In this document: one piece after another, positions 1 through 8,641 of the stretch
How positions within the stretch are numbered: position 1 is the first letter of the stretch
How the letters are laid out: every line of letters begins with the position of its first letter
Origin: Aggregatilineales bacterium
GTDB taxonomy: Bacteria > Chloroflexota > Anaerolineae > Aggregatilineales > Phototrophicaceae
Length of the DNA: 32,892 bases
Direction: 5' to 3'
Assembly: GCA_029975765.1 (NCBI GenBank)
Contig: JARKOK010000025.1
Span: forward strand, 1-32,892
The notes under the pieces: generated by a model
What the model was told of the DNA's origin: nothing
The model's input: only the letters and a program-made list of their open reading frames with translations
Database searches by the model: none
Made by a program: the position numbers and the translations under genes

Positions 1-1956
1 TTCCCGACGACGGATAACGCGTTTGATCCGGTGGGTACATCACCGGAGTTCATCAAGAATTTTGTAGCCAGGATTGATACCAACCAGTCTGGCGCAGCCT
101 CGCTGGTGTATTCGACCTTTCTGGGCGGCACGAGTACGACGAACAGTGGGATTGGTATGGCTGCCGACGAGAGCGGCAGCGTGTTTGTCACCGGGGTGAC
201 ACGTGATACCGCCTTCCCGACGACGGCCAATGCTTACCAGCGCACAATAAGCCGTAATCCAGACTCAGGCCTGGACAGCGATGAGGTATTCATCTCTCAG
301 CTTGACACCACTCAGGCAAATGCGGCGTCGTTAATTTATTCCACGTTCCTCGGTGGGGGGTGGTCGGAAAACTGGGGCGAACTGCCCGCCGAACATTACC
401 CGCGCACGCTGGCGCCGGATATTGCGGTGGCCGACGGCATCATCTATATAACCGGGTACACCATGTCGCCTGATTTCCCCATCGTCAACGGCTTTCAGAC
501 TGTGAAGGGCAGTGTCAGCGGCGGTTCCCTTTATGGGCCGTATTATGATGCGTTTGTGGCGCGTATTAACCCGCAGAAGTCCGGCGCTGCCTCGCTGGAA
601 TACTCTACCTTTCTGGGCGGCACGCAGTTCGACGCAGGTACGGGTATTGCCGCGACACGGCAGGGCAACGTCTATGTGACCGGGACTACCGCCGCGCTGA
701 ATTTCCCGCTGCGTGATGCGATCCAACTGCGGCCCTATGGCGCGGTCAGCGCGTTCGCGGTCAAGATAGATACCAACCTGAGCGGCGATGCGTCACTGGT
801 CTATTCCACCTACGTCGGACGGAACAGTGTGAGTCACGGGGGTATCGCGGTAGATGGGCTGGGAACAGCCTATATCGTGGGTGCCGTGAACGACGCCGGG
901 TTTCCGGTTGTGGCCGGTTTCCAGCCAGCTTACGGCGGCGCGACTGACGCTTTCCTGGTCAAGCTGGCCTTCCGGGCTGATCTTCAGGTCACCAAGACCA
1001 TGACGCCCAATCCGGCGGTGGTGGGCGAACCGGTGACGATCACGATCAAGGTGAAGAACAAAGGCCCCGAAACCGCAACTGCCATCTTCATGACCGAAAT
1101 CCTGCCCAGCACGGTGCTGAATTTTGTTTCGGCGACGACGACCCAGGGCAGCTGCCAGTACGCAGCCAGCGTGCTGCGGTGCAGCCTGGGTTATCTGGAA
1201 AACCAGCGGACAGCCAGCATCACGATTACTGTGATTCCGCATGAGGCAACACTGTTCCCGCCGCCTGAGGGAATGATGCTGGGGCCTGGGGCGCTGCCGG
1301 CGGAGGGTGATCTGCCCACTGTGCTGGCGACTGCTGATGGTGTGGAGCAGGATGTGAATGCCGCCGACAACAGCGCCGAAAGGCCGCTGGCGGTGTATAC
1401 CTTTGACACGTTTATACCCACGCTGCTCGAACCGTCCGGCATCACCGCCAATACACGCCCCGTTTTTCGGTGGCAGCCGATTCCCGGCGCGGTGGCTTAC
1501 GAATTCCAGCTTGATCGGGCTGATCTTGATACAGCGGTGATGATCACGCTGGGCAGCAGCACGTACCAGCCGGCGGCCTCTCTGCTGACCGCCGCTTATC
1601 GCTGGCGAGTGCGTGCCGTAAACAGCGCCGGTGTACGAACGGTCTGGAGCGCACCGGGTACGGTCATGATCGCCGCGCCTAACACGGCTGCGCCTAAGCT
1701 CAATTTCTTTGAGACGATCACGATACCGTTGAGTTGGAATCGAATCCCCTGGGCGGCAGGTTACCGGCTGCACATCGCGCGGGACGCGGCCTTCAGCAAA
1801 CTGCTGGCGCAGCCAACCTTCGACGCCGATACCCTGAGTTATATCTTCACCGCGCCATCGGATGGTGTTTATTACTGGCGCGTGCAGGCGCTCAGGGCTG
1901 GCGGTGGTACGCCGAGCGCCTGGAGTGCAACGGGTATCTTTGTGGTCGAGCAGTAA
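1..1956 (+). CDS. SBBP-repeat beta-propeller surface protein with DUF11-like domain (5' end missing)
   Basis: The reading frame is open from base 1, so the true start lies left of the window. The first bases continue the same repeat (FPTTDNAFDP), so the in-frame GTG at 31 is not a real start. About 310 residues form SBBP-type repeats. The tag ASLVYSTFLGG recurs four times with variation, each copy followed by a segment of the type GIAxDxxGxxYVTGxT and an FP motif. Next comes a DUF11/CARDB-like domain (about residues 315-450, starting near LQVTKTMTPNPAVVGEPVTI). Two fibronectin-like domains follow (WRVRAVNSAG and YWRVQALRAGG). There is no C-terminal anchor or sorting motif. Families of this kind are exported surface or adhesion-type proteins; the specific ligand is unknown. 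It ends 23 nt before the convergent hydrolase gene. Confidence 0.85.
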   Translation, partial: FPTTDNAFDPVGTSPEFIKNFVARIDTNQSGAASLVYSTFLGGTSTTNSGIGMAADESGSVFVTGVTRDTAFPTTANAYQRTISRNPDSGLDSDEVFISQLDTTQANAASLIYSTFLGGGWSENWGELPAEHYPRTLAPDIAVADGIIYITGYTMSPDFPIVNGFQTVKGSVSGGSLYGPYYDAFVARINPQKSGAASLEYSTFLGGTQFDAGTGIAATRQGNVYVTGTTAALNFPLRDAIQLRPYGAVSAFAVKIDTNLSGDASLVYSTYVGRNSVSHGGIAVDGLGTAYIVGAVNDAGFPVVAGFQPAYGGATDAFLVKLAFRADLQVTKTMTPNPAVVGEPVTITIKVKNKGPETATAIFMTEILPSTVLNFVSATTTQGSCQYAASVLRCSLGYLENQRTASITITVIPHEATLFPPPEGMMLGPGALPAEGDLPTVLATADGVEQDVNAADNSAERPLAVYTFDTFIPTLLEPSGITANTRPVFRWQPIPGAVAYEFQLDRADLDTAVMITLGSSTYQPAASLLTAAYRWRVRAVNSAGVRTVWSAPGTVMIAAPNTAAPKLNFFETITIPLSWNRIPWAAGYRLHIARDAAFSKLLAQPTFDADTLSYIFTAPSDGVYYWRVQALRAGGGTPSAWSATGIFVVEQ

Positions 1957-1979
1957 AATGGCGTCGCCGCCGGGTGTGC

Positions 1980-2837
1980 TTACTCAAAGGCGCGCCCGGC
2001 CACCAGCGCGCGAACCAGGTCGTCTGTATCCTCATCGAGCAGCTGGCCGAACCGTGCCTGTGCCGCCGCCAGTGCTGCCGGTTCGTCAGCGCCAACCTGC
2101 TGTACGATGCTTCCGATCTGGCGCAGCCTGTCCATCAGGCTATTAAATTCGCTGCTGCTCATGACTGCGGGGGTATGCCCTTCAATGATATGATGTGCGT
2201 CAAATACGCGCAGCGTGTCCAACAGCGGAAACAGATGTCTGATGGTGTAATGGCGTACCGGCGCGTAAATCGCATCATACAGGCAGTCCCCCAGGAATAA
2301 TACCCGGTCGGGTTCAACGTACATCACGCAGGAGTCTGCCGCATGGTCGCCGCCCGCGTGGCGCAGGTGGCAGGTTACACCGCCCAGGTTGAGGTGCAGC
2401 GAGTCCTGATAAACAATATCCGGGATGACAATCCGCACCTCACGCGGTTCGGGCAGTTCCAGTTTGATATTCCGGGTGCACTCCGCGATTTCCAATCCAG
2501 CAGCGACACGCTGGTCAAGTGCTGCATCATCCCACGTATAGGCGGCCTGGATGCTGATCTGCTGCGCGGTAGCTGCGCCGGCGATGACCGGTATGCCCAG
2601 CGCCGCCGCGCCAAAAATATGATCCCAGTGCCAGTGTGTCAGCGCGACATAACGCGGCGCGGCCACACCGGCGGCTGCCAGCGCGTTCAGGAACAGCCGG
2701 GCGTGGGCGGCAGATGCACCTGCGTCCAGCATCAGTGTGTGCTGCGCGCCAACCACCGCGCAGAGTGAGGGGCGGTCGGGTTTGTCCGGCGGCAGCCAGT
2801 AAACGTGATCGCTGATCCGGGTAAGTGCAGTAGACAC
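1980..2837 (-). CDS. metallo-beta-lactamase-fold hydrolase
   Basis: The protein has 285 residues. The zinc-binding HxHxDH motif is complete (HWHWDH, residues 68-73). A downstream His is present in HAGGDHAADS, a bridging Asp in FLGDCLYD, and a last His in EGHTPAV, so both metal sites look intact. I chose the GTG at 2837 because AGGAGG lies 7 nt upstream of it (2845-2850). The ATG at 2861 lies upstream of that ribosome site and has no good site of its own. There is no signal peptide, so it is probably cytosolic. The family hydrolyses esters, thioesters, lactams or phosphoesters; the substrate cannot be told from the sequence. It is divergent from the kinase gene with only about 74 nt between starts, so the two may share a control region. 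Confidence 0.85.
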   Translation of the reverse strand: MSTALTRISDHVYWLPPDKPDRPSLCAVVGAQHTLMLDAGASAAHARLFLNALAAAGVAAPRYVALTHWHWDHIFGAAALGIPVIAGAATAQQISIQAAYTWDDAALDQRVAAGLEIAECTRNIKLELPEPREVRIVIPDIVYQDSLHLNLGGVTCHLRHAGGDHAADSCVMYVEPDRVLFLGDCLYDAIYAPVRHYTIRHLFPLLDTLRVFDAHHIIEGHTPAVMSSSEFNSLMDRLRQIGSIVQQVGADEPAALAAAQARFGQLLDEDTDDLVRALVAGRAFE

Positions 2838-2911
2838 CGGTGAACCTCCTGCTGAAAACATGGTGAAAGGATAGGTTTATGCTGTATCGCTGATAAGGTA
2901 AAGGTGTTAAT

Positions 2912-5900
2912 ATGAAAAGGTTAAAGTTGATTGATGGCTGGATGTCAGTGTCGGCGGGTGAGGGGACTAATCGTATGAGCGCCGTGTTTGGAATGCCCGT
3001 AGGCCGGCGGTATGCGCTGCTTGAAAAACTTGGCGAAGGCGGCATGGGGGAAGTTTACCGCGCTTTCGATGGATTGACACGCCAGACTGTTGCTCTTAAG
3101 CGAGTACGTATCCCAAAAGACCTGTCACACGCCGACCCTGAGGCGCTGCGCTCCGAGTCGGACGGCCTGCGACTGGCGCTGGCGCAGGAATTTCACACCC
3201 TGGCATCGCTGCGGCACCCGCACATTATCAGCGTGTTGGATTACGGTTTTGACGAGGAACGGCAGCCGTACTTCACGATGGATTATCTGGAAGATGCCAA
3301 AGGTCTACTGGCAGCAGCATACGCTCAGCCCGTCGAAACCAAAGTCAGTCTGCTGGTGCAGGTACTTCAGGCGGTTGCGTATTTACACCGGCGCGGCATC
3401 ATCCATCGGGATTTGAAACCGGCGAACGTGCTGGTGACGGACGGGCAGGTCAAAGTCCTGGATTTTGGTCTGTCGCTGATGCATGATCGGGCGGACGAAA
3501 CCGAACAGAATGTCGTGGGTACGCTGGCCTATATGGCGCCGGAAGTGCTGGCCGGCGACACCGCCGGGCAGCCGGCGGATCTGTATGCAGTTGGCATCAT
3601 GGCCTACGAACTGCTGGTGGGCCGGCATCCATTCAATGCCGATAATGTCGGTATGCTGATCCACGATATTATGTACAGTTCGCCTGATCTGTCCGCGCTG
3701 TACGAATTGAATGATCTACCATCGGCGGATCCTATTTTCCTGCCAGATGATTCAACTTCAGAGCTGGAAATAACATTCCCGGACTCTGACCGCGCCTCAC
3801 CGTTCGATACCGATGTATTTCTGCCGGAGGAAAGCCTGGCGCTTGAACCGGATGATATGGACGCGCTGGCGGGATCGCTCACACCGACGGCGCTGCCGAA
3901 TATCATCGCCCGGTTGTTAGAGAAAAAACCCTCTCAACGTTATGCCAGCGCCGAGGTCGTGATCGCTCAACTGGAGGCATCCGTACTCTTTCCGCTGCCG
4001 AAGGAAGGTGCGGCCATCCGCGAGAGCTACCTGCAGGCGGCGCGGTTTGTGGGGCGCGGCGCGGAACTCCACCAGCTTGAGGCGGCACTGGAAGCAGCCG
4101 AGCGCGGCCAGGGCAGCGCCTGGCTGATCGCCGGCGAAAGTGGTGTGGGTAAAACCCGGCTGCTCGATGAACTGCGGATTCGCGCGCTGGTGCGCGGCTG
4201 TCAGATGCTGCGCGGGCAGGCGGTGGCGGAAGGCGGTCTGCCGTACCAGCTCTGGCGTGACCCGGTGCGGCGGCTGATTCTGAGCACCGATCTGGATGAT
4301 CTGGATGCCGGTATTCTAAAAGACCTGGTGAGCGATATTGATCTGTTACAGCAGCGTGAAATCCCGGATGTGCCCGTGCTGGAAGGCGTGGCCTACCAGC
4401 AGCGGCTGGTCGGGGCGATTGCCAATCTGTTCCAGCGGCAGCAGCAGCCGACTGTTCTGCTGCTGGAAGATTTACAGTGGTCGCGGGAAAGTCTGGATGT
4501 GCTCAAACAACTATGTGGCATGGCGCAGGATTTGCCGCTGTTGATTCTCGCAAGTTATCGCGATGACGAACGGCCTGACCTGCCGCAGATGTTCCCAACG
4601 GCGCAGCGGCTCAAACTGGGCCGGCTGGAGGCGCAGCACATCGCCTCGCTGAGCGGTTCCATGCTGGGGGAAGCCGGACGGCAGCCGCAGTTAATCAGCT
4701 TTCTGGAACGTGAAACCGAGGGTAATGTTTTCTTTCTGGTGGAAGTGGTGCGCGCGCTGGCGGAGGAAGCCGGCAGCCTGGATCGGGTAAGCGCGGCGGC
4801 GCTGCCGGCCTCGGTGGCGGCAGGCGGTATTGACCGGTTTGTGCAGCGGCGGCTGTCCCGCGTGCCAGAGGGGGATACCGAACTGCTGTGGCTGGCGGCG
4901 GTGGCCGGGCGGGAACTGGACCTGGCGCTGCTGGACTGTGTGAAAGGCGACCGGCATCTGGAAACATGGCTGACAACATGCAGCAACTGCGCCGTGCTGG
5001 AAGTTCAGGATGGGCACTGGCGCTTCGCGCATGACAAACTGCGTACCGGCACGCTGGCGATCATCCCGCCGGACGCGCGGCCTGACCTGCACCGCCGGAT
5101 GGCCGAGGCGATTGAGACGGTTTACGGGGAGGCGCCCGAATACGCGGCGATACTGGCGCAGCACTGGGGCAGCGCGCAGAACCTGTTGAAGGAACGCCAG
5201 TACCGGCAGCGGGCCGGGCAGCACGCACTGCATGTCAGCGCGTTTCTGGATGCGATCAATGCGTTTGAACGCGCGCTGGAACTGCTGGACAAGACGACCG
5301 AACCAGGGGCGGCGGCACAGACGCTGCAAGCCGAACTGCTGCTGCATCTGGGTGAGGCACTGAAGTACACCGGCGAATACGACGCGGCCTCGCTGCATCT
5401 CGAACACGCGCTGGAGCTGCGCCGCCACCTGAATGATCCGGCAGGTATTGCCCTGGTGTCGCTGGAACTGGGCGACTTACGAATCTATCAGGGTGATTAT
5501 CAGGAAGCCAAAAACCTGTGCGAAGCCAGCCTGACGCTTTACCGCGAACTGAAGCAGGAGGAGGGCATCGCGCACGCGCTTGACCGGCTGGGGCTGGTGC
5601 TGTTCCACCAGGGCGATTATGCCGGCGCGATTGCTTTGTGCGAGGAAGGTTTAAGCATCAGCCGCACGACCGGCGACCAGAAATCCATCGCCAGCGCGAT
5701 CAATAATCTGGGCATGGCGGCCTTTGCGCAGGGCGACTACCTGGCAGCGGGCCGTTATTTTGAAGAGACGTTAACCATCACGCAGGCCAGCGGCGAGCGG
5801 CGGCGAGCGGCGGCGGCGCTGCTTAATCTGGGCAGCGCGGCAGGCGAACAGCAGGATTATGAAACGGCTAACCGCCATTTTGAACAGTCGTTGACGATTT

Positions 5901-6418
5901 TCCGTTCGATTGGTGAGCGCCGCGGCGTGGCGCTGGCGCTGGATAATCTGGGAGTGATTGCGGAATTTCAGGCGGATTATGCCCGCGCAACCCATTATTA
6001 TGAGGAAAGCCTGACGCTGGCACGCAGCATCGGCAATCGGCGCGGCGTGGCTACCACGCTGGTTAATCTGGGCAACGTGGCACGGGCGCGCGGCGAAAAC
6101 GACCGGGCGATGGCCTATTATCAGGATGGTTTGCGGCACGCGCGCGAGATTGAAGCTGTGCCTACGCTGCTGGAAGGGCTGGTCGGACTGGCGGCGCTGC
6201 AACCCGACCCGCTGCGCGCGCTGGAATGGCTGGGACTGGTGCTGAACCACCCCGCCACCTATGAGGGTACGCGTAAGGTCGCCGCGCCGGTGCTGGAACG
6301 CCTGAAGATAACGCTGCCGGCGGATCACATCGAGGCCGGACTGGCGCGGGGAACATCGCTCGATCTTCACGCGGCAGTGGCCGACGCGCTGGTCGTGAAC
6401 AGCCTGCAAACGAAGTAA
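2912..6418 (+). CDS. Ser/Thr protein kinase fused to AAA-type ATPase and TPR repeats
   Basis: This 1168-residue protein has three modules. (1) A Hanks-type kinase spans about 33-350: glycine loop GEGGMGEVY, VAL-Lys in strand 3, catalytic HRDLKPAN (about 164-171), DFG at about 184, and GTLAYMAPE. All catalytic residues are present. (2) An ATPase (AAA_16-like) starts at FVGRGAEL with Walker A GESGVGKT (about 408) and Walker B-like LLLEDLQW (about 516). (3) Seven TPR units of 40 residues run from about 800 to 1080 with a repeating GDY signature. A roughly 60-residue acidic Asp/Glu/Pro-rich stretch (about 265-325) interrupts the kinase C-lobe. No membrane segment is visible, so it is cytosolic. 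AGGTG sits 5 nt before the ATG at 2912. A stronger GGTGAGGGG sits 9 nt before the in-frame ATG at 2975, so the protein may start 21 residues later. Targets are unknown. Confidence 0.9.
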   Translation: MKRLKLIDGWMSVSAGEGTNRMSAVFGMPVGRRYALLEKLGEGGMGEVYRAFDGLTRQTVALKRVRIPKDLSHADPEALRSESDGLRLALAQEFHTLASLRHPHIISVLDYGFDEERQPYFTMDYLEDAKGLLAAAYAQPVETKVSLLVQVLQAVAYLHRRGIIHRDLKPANVLVTDGQVKVLDFGLSLMHDRADETEQNVVGTLAYMAPEVLAGDTAGQPADLYAVGIMAYELLVGRHPFNADNVGMLIHDIMYSSPDLSALYELNDLPSADPIFLPDDSTSELEITFPDSDRASPFDTDVFLPEESLALEPDDMDALAGSLTPTALPNIIARLLEKKPSQRYASAEVVIAQLEASVLFPLPKEGAAIRESYLQAARFVGRGAELHQLEAALEAAERGQGSAWLIAGESGVGKTRLLDELRIRALVRGCQMLRGQAVAEGGLPYQLWRDPVRRLILSTDLDDLDAGILKDLVSDIDLLQQREIPDVPVLEGVAYQQRLVGAIANLFQRQQQPTVLLLEDLQWSRESLDVLKQLCGMAQDLPLLILASYRDDERPDLPQMFPTAQRLKLGRLEAQHIASLSGSMLGEAGRQPQLISFLERETEGNVFFLVEVVRALAEEAGSLDRVSAAALPASVAAGGIDRFVQRRLSRVPEGDTELLWLAAVAGRELDLALLDCVKGDRHLETWLTTCSNCAVLEVQDGHWRFAHDKLRTGTLAIIPPDARPDLHRRMAEAIETVYGEAPEYAAILAQHWGSAQNLLKERQYRQRAGQHALHVSAFLDAINAFERALELLDKTTEPGAAAQTLQAELLLHLGEALKYTGEYDAASLHLEHALELRRHLNDPAGIALVSLELGDLRIYQGDYQEAKNLCEASLTLYRELKQEEGIAHALDRLGLVLFHQGDYAGAIALCEEGLSISRTTGDQKSIASAINNLGMAAFAQGDYLAAGRYFEETLTITQASGERRRAAAALLNLGSAAGEQQDYETANRHFEQSLTIFRSIGERRGVALALDNLGVIAEFQADYARATHYYEESLTLARSIGNRRGVATTLVNLGNVARARGENDRAMAYYQDGLRHAREIEAVPTLLEGLVGLAALQPDPLRALEWLGLVLNHPATYEGTRKVAAPVLERLKITLPADHIEAGLARGTSLDLHAAVADALVVNSLQTK
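5791..5810 (+). repeat. 10-bp perfect tandem duplication inside the TPR region
   Basis: CGGCGAGCGG occurs twice head to tail, followed by CGGCGGCG, within the fifth TPR of the kinase-ATPase-TPR gene. The unit length is not a multiple of three, so gain or loss of one copy would shift the frame. The present two copies keep this TPR exactly 40 residues long, like its neighbours. Confidence 0.8.
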
Positions 6419-6423
6419 ACCGC

Positions 6424-6446
6424 CGGGGCGCAGCCGGTACGCCCCG
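6424..6446. terminator. possible terminator hairpin after kinase gene
   Basis: CGGGGCG (6424-6430) and CGCCCCG (6440-6446) form a 7-bp GC-only stem with a 9-nt loop directly after the stop codon at 6418. There is no T run, so it would be a weak or factor-assisted terminator. It lies between two convergent genes. Confidence 0.4.
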
Positions 6447-6459
6447 ACGGAAATCTGGC

Positions 6460-6484
6460 ATAAGCCGGCAGGTGTGCGGCTTAT
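6460..6484. terminator. second inverted repeat between convergent genes
   Basis: ATAAGCCG (6460-6467) pairs with CGGCTTAT (6477-6484) across a 9-nt loop. The right arm contains the stop codon of the minus-strand FG-GAP cytochrome gene (6481-6483). Lacking a clear T run on either strand, it is only a candidate bidirectional terminator. Confidence 0.4.
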
Positions 6485-8622
6485 CCTGGATTGTCTCGCA
6501 GCCAGCGCAGATAGGCAATAATGTCCAGAAATTCGGCATTAGTCCAGTCTGGTCGCCCGCCGCTGGGCGGCATGGAGATGCCGGTTACATTATCGGGATG
6601 ATCGGCAGGGCGGCCAACCCGCAGAAAGGCCAGCAGTTCCGTATCCGGCGCGTACATCACCAGCGGTGATGTTACCAGCGGCAGCCCCAGTGCCGTCACC
6701 CCTTCGCCCTTAAAACCATGACAGCCGGCGCAGGTTTCTTCAAAGTATTTTTTTCCGCGTTCGAGATCGCCCTCGACAGCCACTACCGTTGCCGATGGCA
6801 GAGGGGTGGCGGTCAGGCGCGGCGCGGCGGTCTCGACGGTGGGTTCTGGAATTTCAGCGGACGACTCCGGCACATAAACATGCTCGTTCGAGAGGAATTC
6901 CGCGCCGGATAACACGTAGATTTCGCCCGCGTTGATGCGGTCGTTGCGCTGGCCGTCGCCGCCCATCGCATTTGGAGCAATATCTATCACACCGTCACGG
7001 TTTACATCGGCGACCGCCAGCGCGTAGGGCATCATATCGTTATCGTCCGCGCCGATGATGAACTTCACCCGCAAACCATCCGGCGGATCGAACAATAATA
7101 TCTGCCCGTTATCGTGCGGCAGGCCGCCGCGTTCGCCAAAAATGATCGCCATCAGGCCGGCATTGTGACGCAGTCGGCCATCATAACCGCGTGGGTCGTA
7201 GTCCGGCGCGCCATAAAAGAGATCGGCTATGCCGTCGCCGTCGAGGTCTGCCGCGCGCAGGGTGTCACCGGCTTTGCTGTCCGCCTGATCGGGGTAGATA
7301 ACAACGGTGCGCCCCGGCGGGGGATCGGCCAGGTCTATCATCTGGCCGGCAAACGGGTCATAGGTGTAAATGATCCAGGCCTCACCCGCTTCGTCCATAT
7401 CCAGGTTCGGCCCATCACCGACTAACGTACCCAGAATCAGATCGTACCGGCCATCACCGTCCATGTCGCCGACGGCGATTTCTTCGCCCAGCAGATCATT
7501 GGCATGGCGGCCATAGATGACGGTGATGCTGTCATCCACCGGTCTGCCGCTCTCATCTACTTTCGCCGCCAGGTCTATCGTCTGACCGCGCAGGCGCGAG
7601 TGGCCGAAAATGACAAAGGCTTCACCGCTGTTGTACCGTTTGTTGGCCGGGCCGTCCGCGCCGCCAAACGACAGGCCGCCGATCCCACTGGACGCTCGCC
7701 ACAGCGCCGCGCTGACAATCGCATCGTCGTAACCGTCGCCGTTCAGATCGTCACCCCATACGGTCGAACCCAGCAGATCGTCGTAGTCCGCGCCGATAAT
7801 CCGGGTGGCGTCTGCCGGGGGCTGCTGCATGTCCGTCACCGGGCGATACTTGCTGGTCAGATTCATGTCACCATAGAGAATCCAGGCTTCGCCGGCATTA
7901 ATGCGGTGGTCGCCCTCGCCGTCGGCCTGATTCGCGCCGATGAGCATATCGTGGATGCCGTCACCATCGAAGTCTCCGCCTTCGACCCACAGGCCGAAAC
8001 GGTCTTCAGCCGTCGCGCCGTAGAAGGTGAGCAGATTCGCGGGTGGGTCGCGCAGGTCAATGTCCGGGCGCAGGGCGAAGGTTGAACCACCGAGCAGCAG
8101 ATAAACCGCGCCGGCATTGGAGCGATCCTGGTACGGGCCGTCGCTGTTCTGCGCGCTGAACAGCAGATCGTCAAATCCATCCCGGTTAAAATCGGCGACA
8201 TATGTTTCCGTTCCGGCCATATCGCCGGCATACGCACCGTAGATGGTAATGACCCGCTGCATGGAGGTCAGCGCGTCCATGCCAATCTGGCCGGAGATGG
8301 TGCAGAGGTTCATCACAATGCGAACATGGCCGACGCTGCCGCGCCATGCACCTCCAATCGAGTGCGTGGCGTTCTGCCCGGTGATAGCGATGTCACCACA
8401 GCCATCACCGTCGAAGTCGCCAATATCCAGCGGCTTGCCAGTGGTCGAAGCGCCGGCGGGCGCGTCATAGAATACAAACTGCCCGGCCTGCGCGGTATAC
8501 GTCAAATCCCAGGGCTGGCCGCCGGTGGGCGTGGGTGCAGTCTGCGCGGAGGCTGAATGCAGCCCCAGCGCCGCCAGCAGGATAAGCAAGAGAGGCCGCG
8601 TAATCGAGAGGAACGTGTGCAT
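6481..8622 (-). CDS. exported FG-GAP beta-propeller protein with C-terminal cytochrome c domain
   Basis: The protein has 713 residues. A signal peptide (hydrophobic run LLLILLAALGLHSASA) ends near residue 26. Seven FG-GAP/integrin-type calcium loops follow, for example DFDGDGCGD, DFNRDGFDD, DLNGDGYDD, DLDGDGIAD and DVNRDGVID. Seven loops match a full seven-bladed propeller. After a Pro/Thr linker (about 600-630) comes a mono-heme cytochrome c domain of about 85 residues with CAGCH as the heme site and SMPPSGG supplying the likely axial Met. AAGGTGAT precedes the ATG by a few bases. The gene starts 19 nt after the end of the peroxidase gene, so the two are probably one operon. The domain order suggests a surface protein that moves electrons at a propeller-mediated contact; partner unknown. 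Confidence 0.88.
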   Translation of the reverse strand: MHTFLSITRPLLLILLAALGLHSASAQTAPTPTGGQPWDLTYTAQAGQFVFYDAPAGASTTGKPLDIGDFDGDGCGDIAITGQNATHSIGGAWRGSVGHVRIVMNLCTISGQIGMDALTSMQRVITIYGAYAGDMAGTETYVADFNRDGFDDLLFSAQNSDGPYQDRSNAGAVYLLLGGSTFALRPDIDLRDPPANLLTFYGATAEDRFGLWVEGGDFDGDGIHDMLIGANQADGEGDHRINAGEAWILYGDMNLTSKYRPVTDMQQPPADATRIIGADYDDLLGSTVWGDDLNGDGYDDAIVSAALWRASSGIGGLSFGGADGPANKRYNSGEAFVIFGHSRLRGQTIDLAAKVDESGRPVDDSITVIYGRHANDLLGEEIAVGDMDGDGRYDLILGTLVGDGPNLDMDEAGEAWIIYTYDPFAGQMIDLADPPPGRTVVIYPDQADSKAGDTLRAADLDGDGIADLFYGAPDYDPRGYDGRLRHNAGLMAIIFGERGGLPHDNGQILLFDPPDGLRVKFIIGADDNDMMPYALAVADVNRDGVIDIAPNAMGGDGQRNDRINAGEIYVLSGAEFLSNEHVYVPESSAEIPEPTVETAAPRLTATPLPSATVVAVEGDLERGKKYFEETCAGCHGFKGEGVTALGLPLVTSPLVMYAPDTELLAFLRVGRPADHPDNVTGISMPPSGGRPDWTNAEFLDIIAYLRWLRDNPG

Positions 8623-8641
8623 ATATCACCTTCAGGCCGCG

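Noticed and set aside
793-1773. Antisense frame of 326 codons under the SBBP gene
   Set aside because: No recognisable domain, and the plus strand encodes clear repeats.
2862-2911. Search for promoters in the divergent gap between hydrolase and kinase genes
   Set aside because: The best pairs found (for example TTTACC with TAAACC on the minus strand) are too weak to call.
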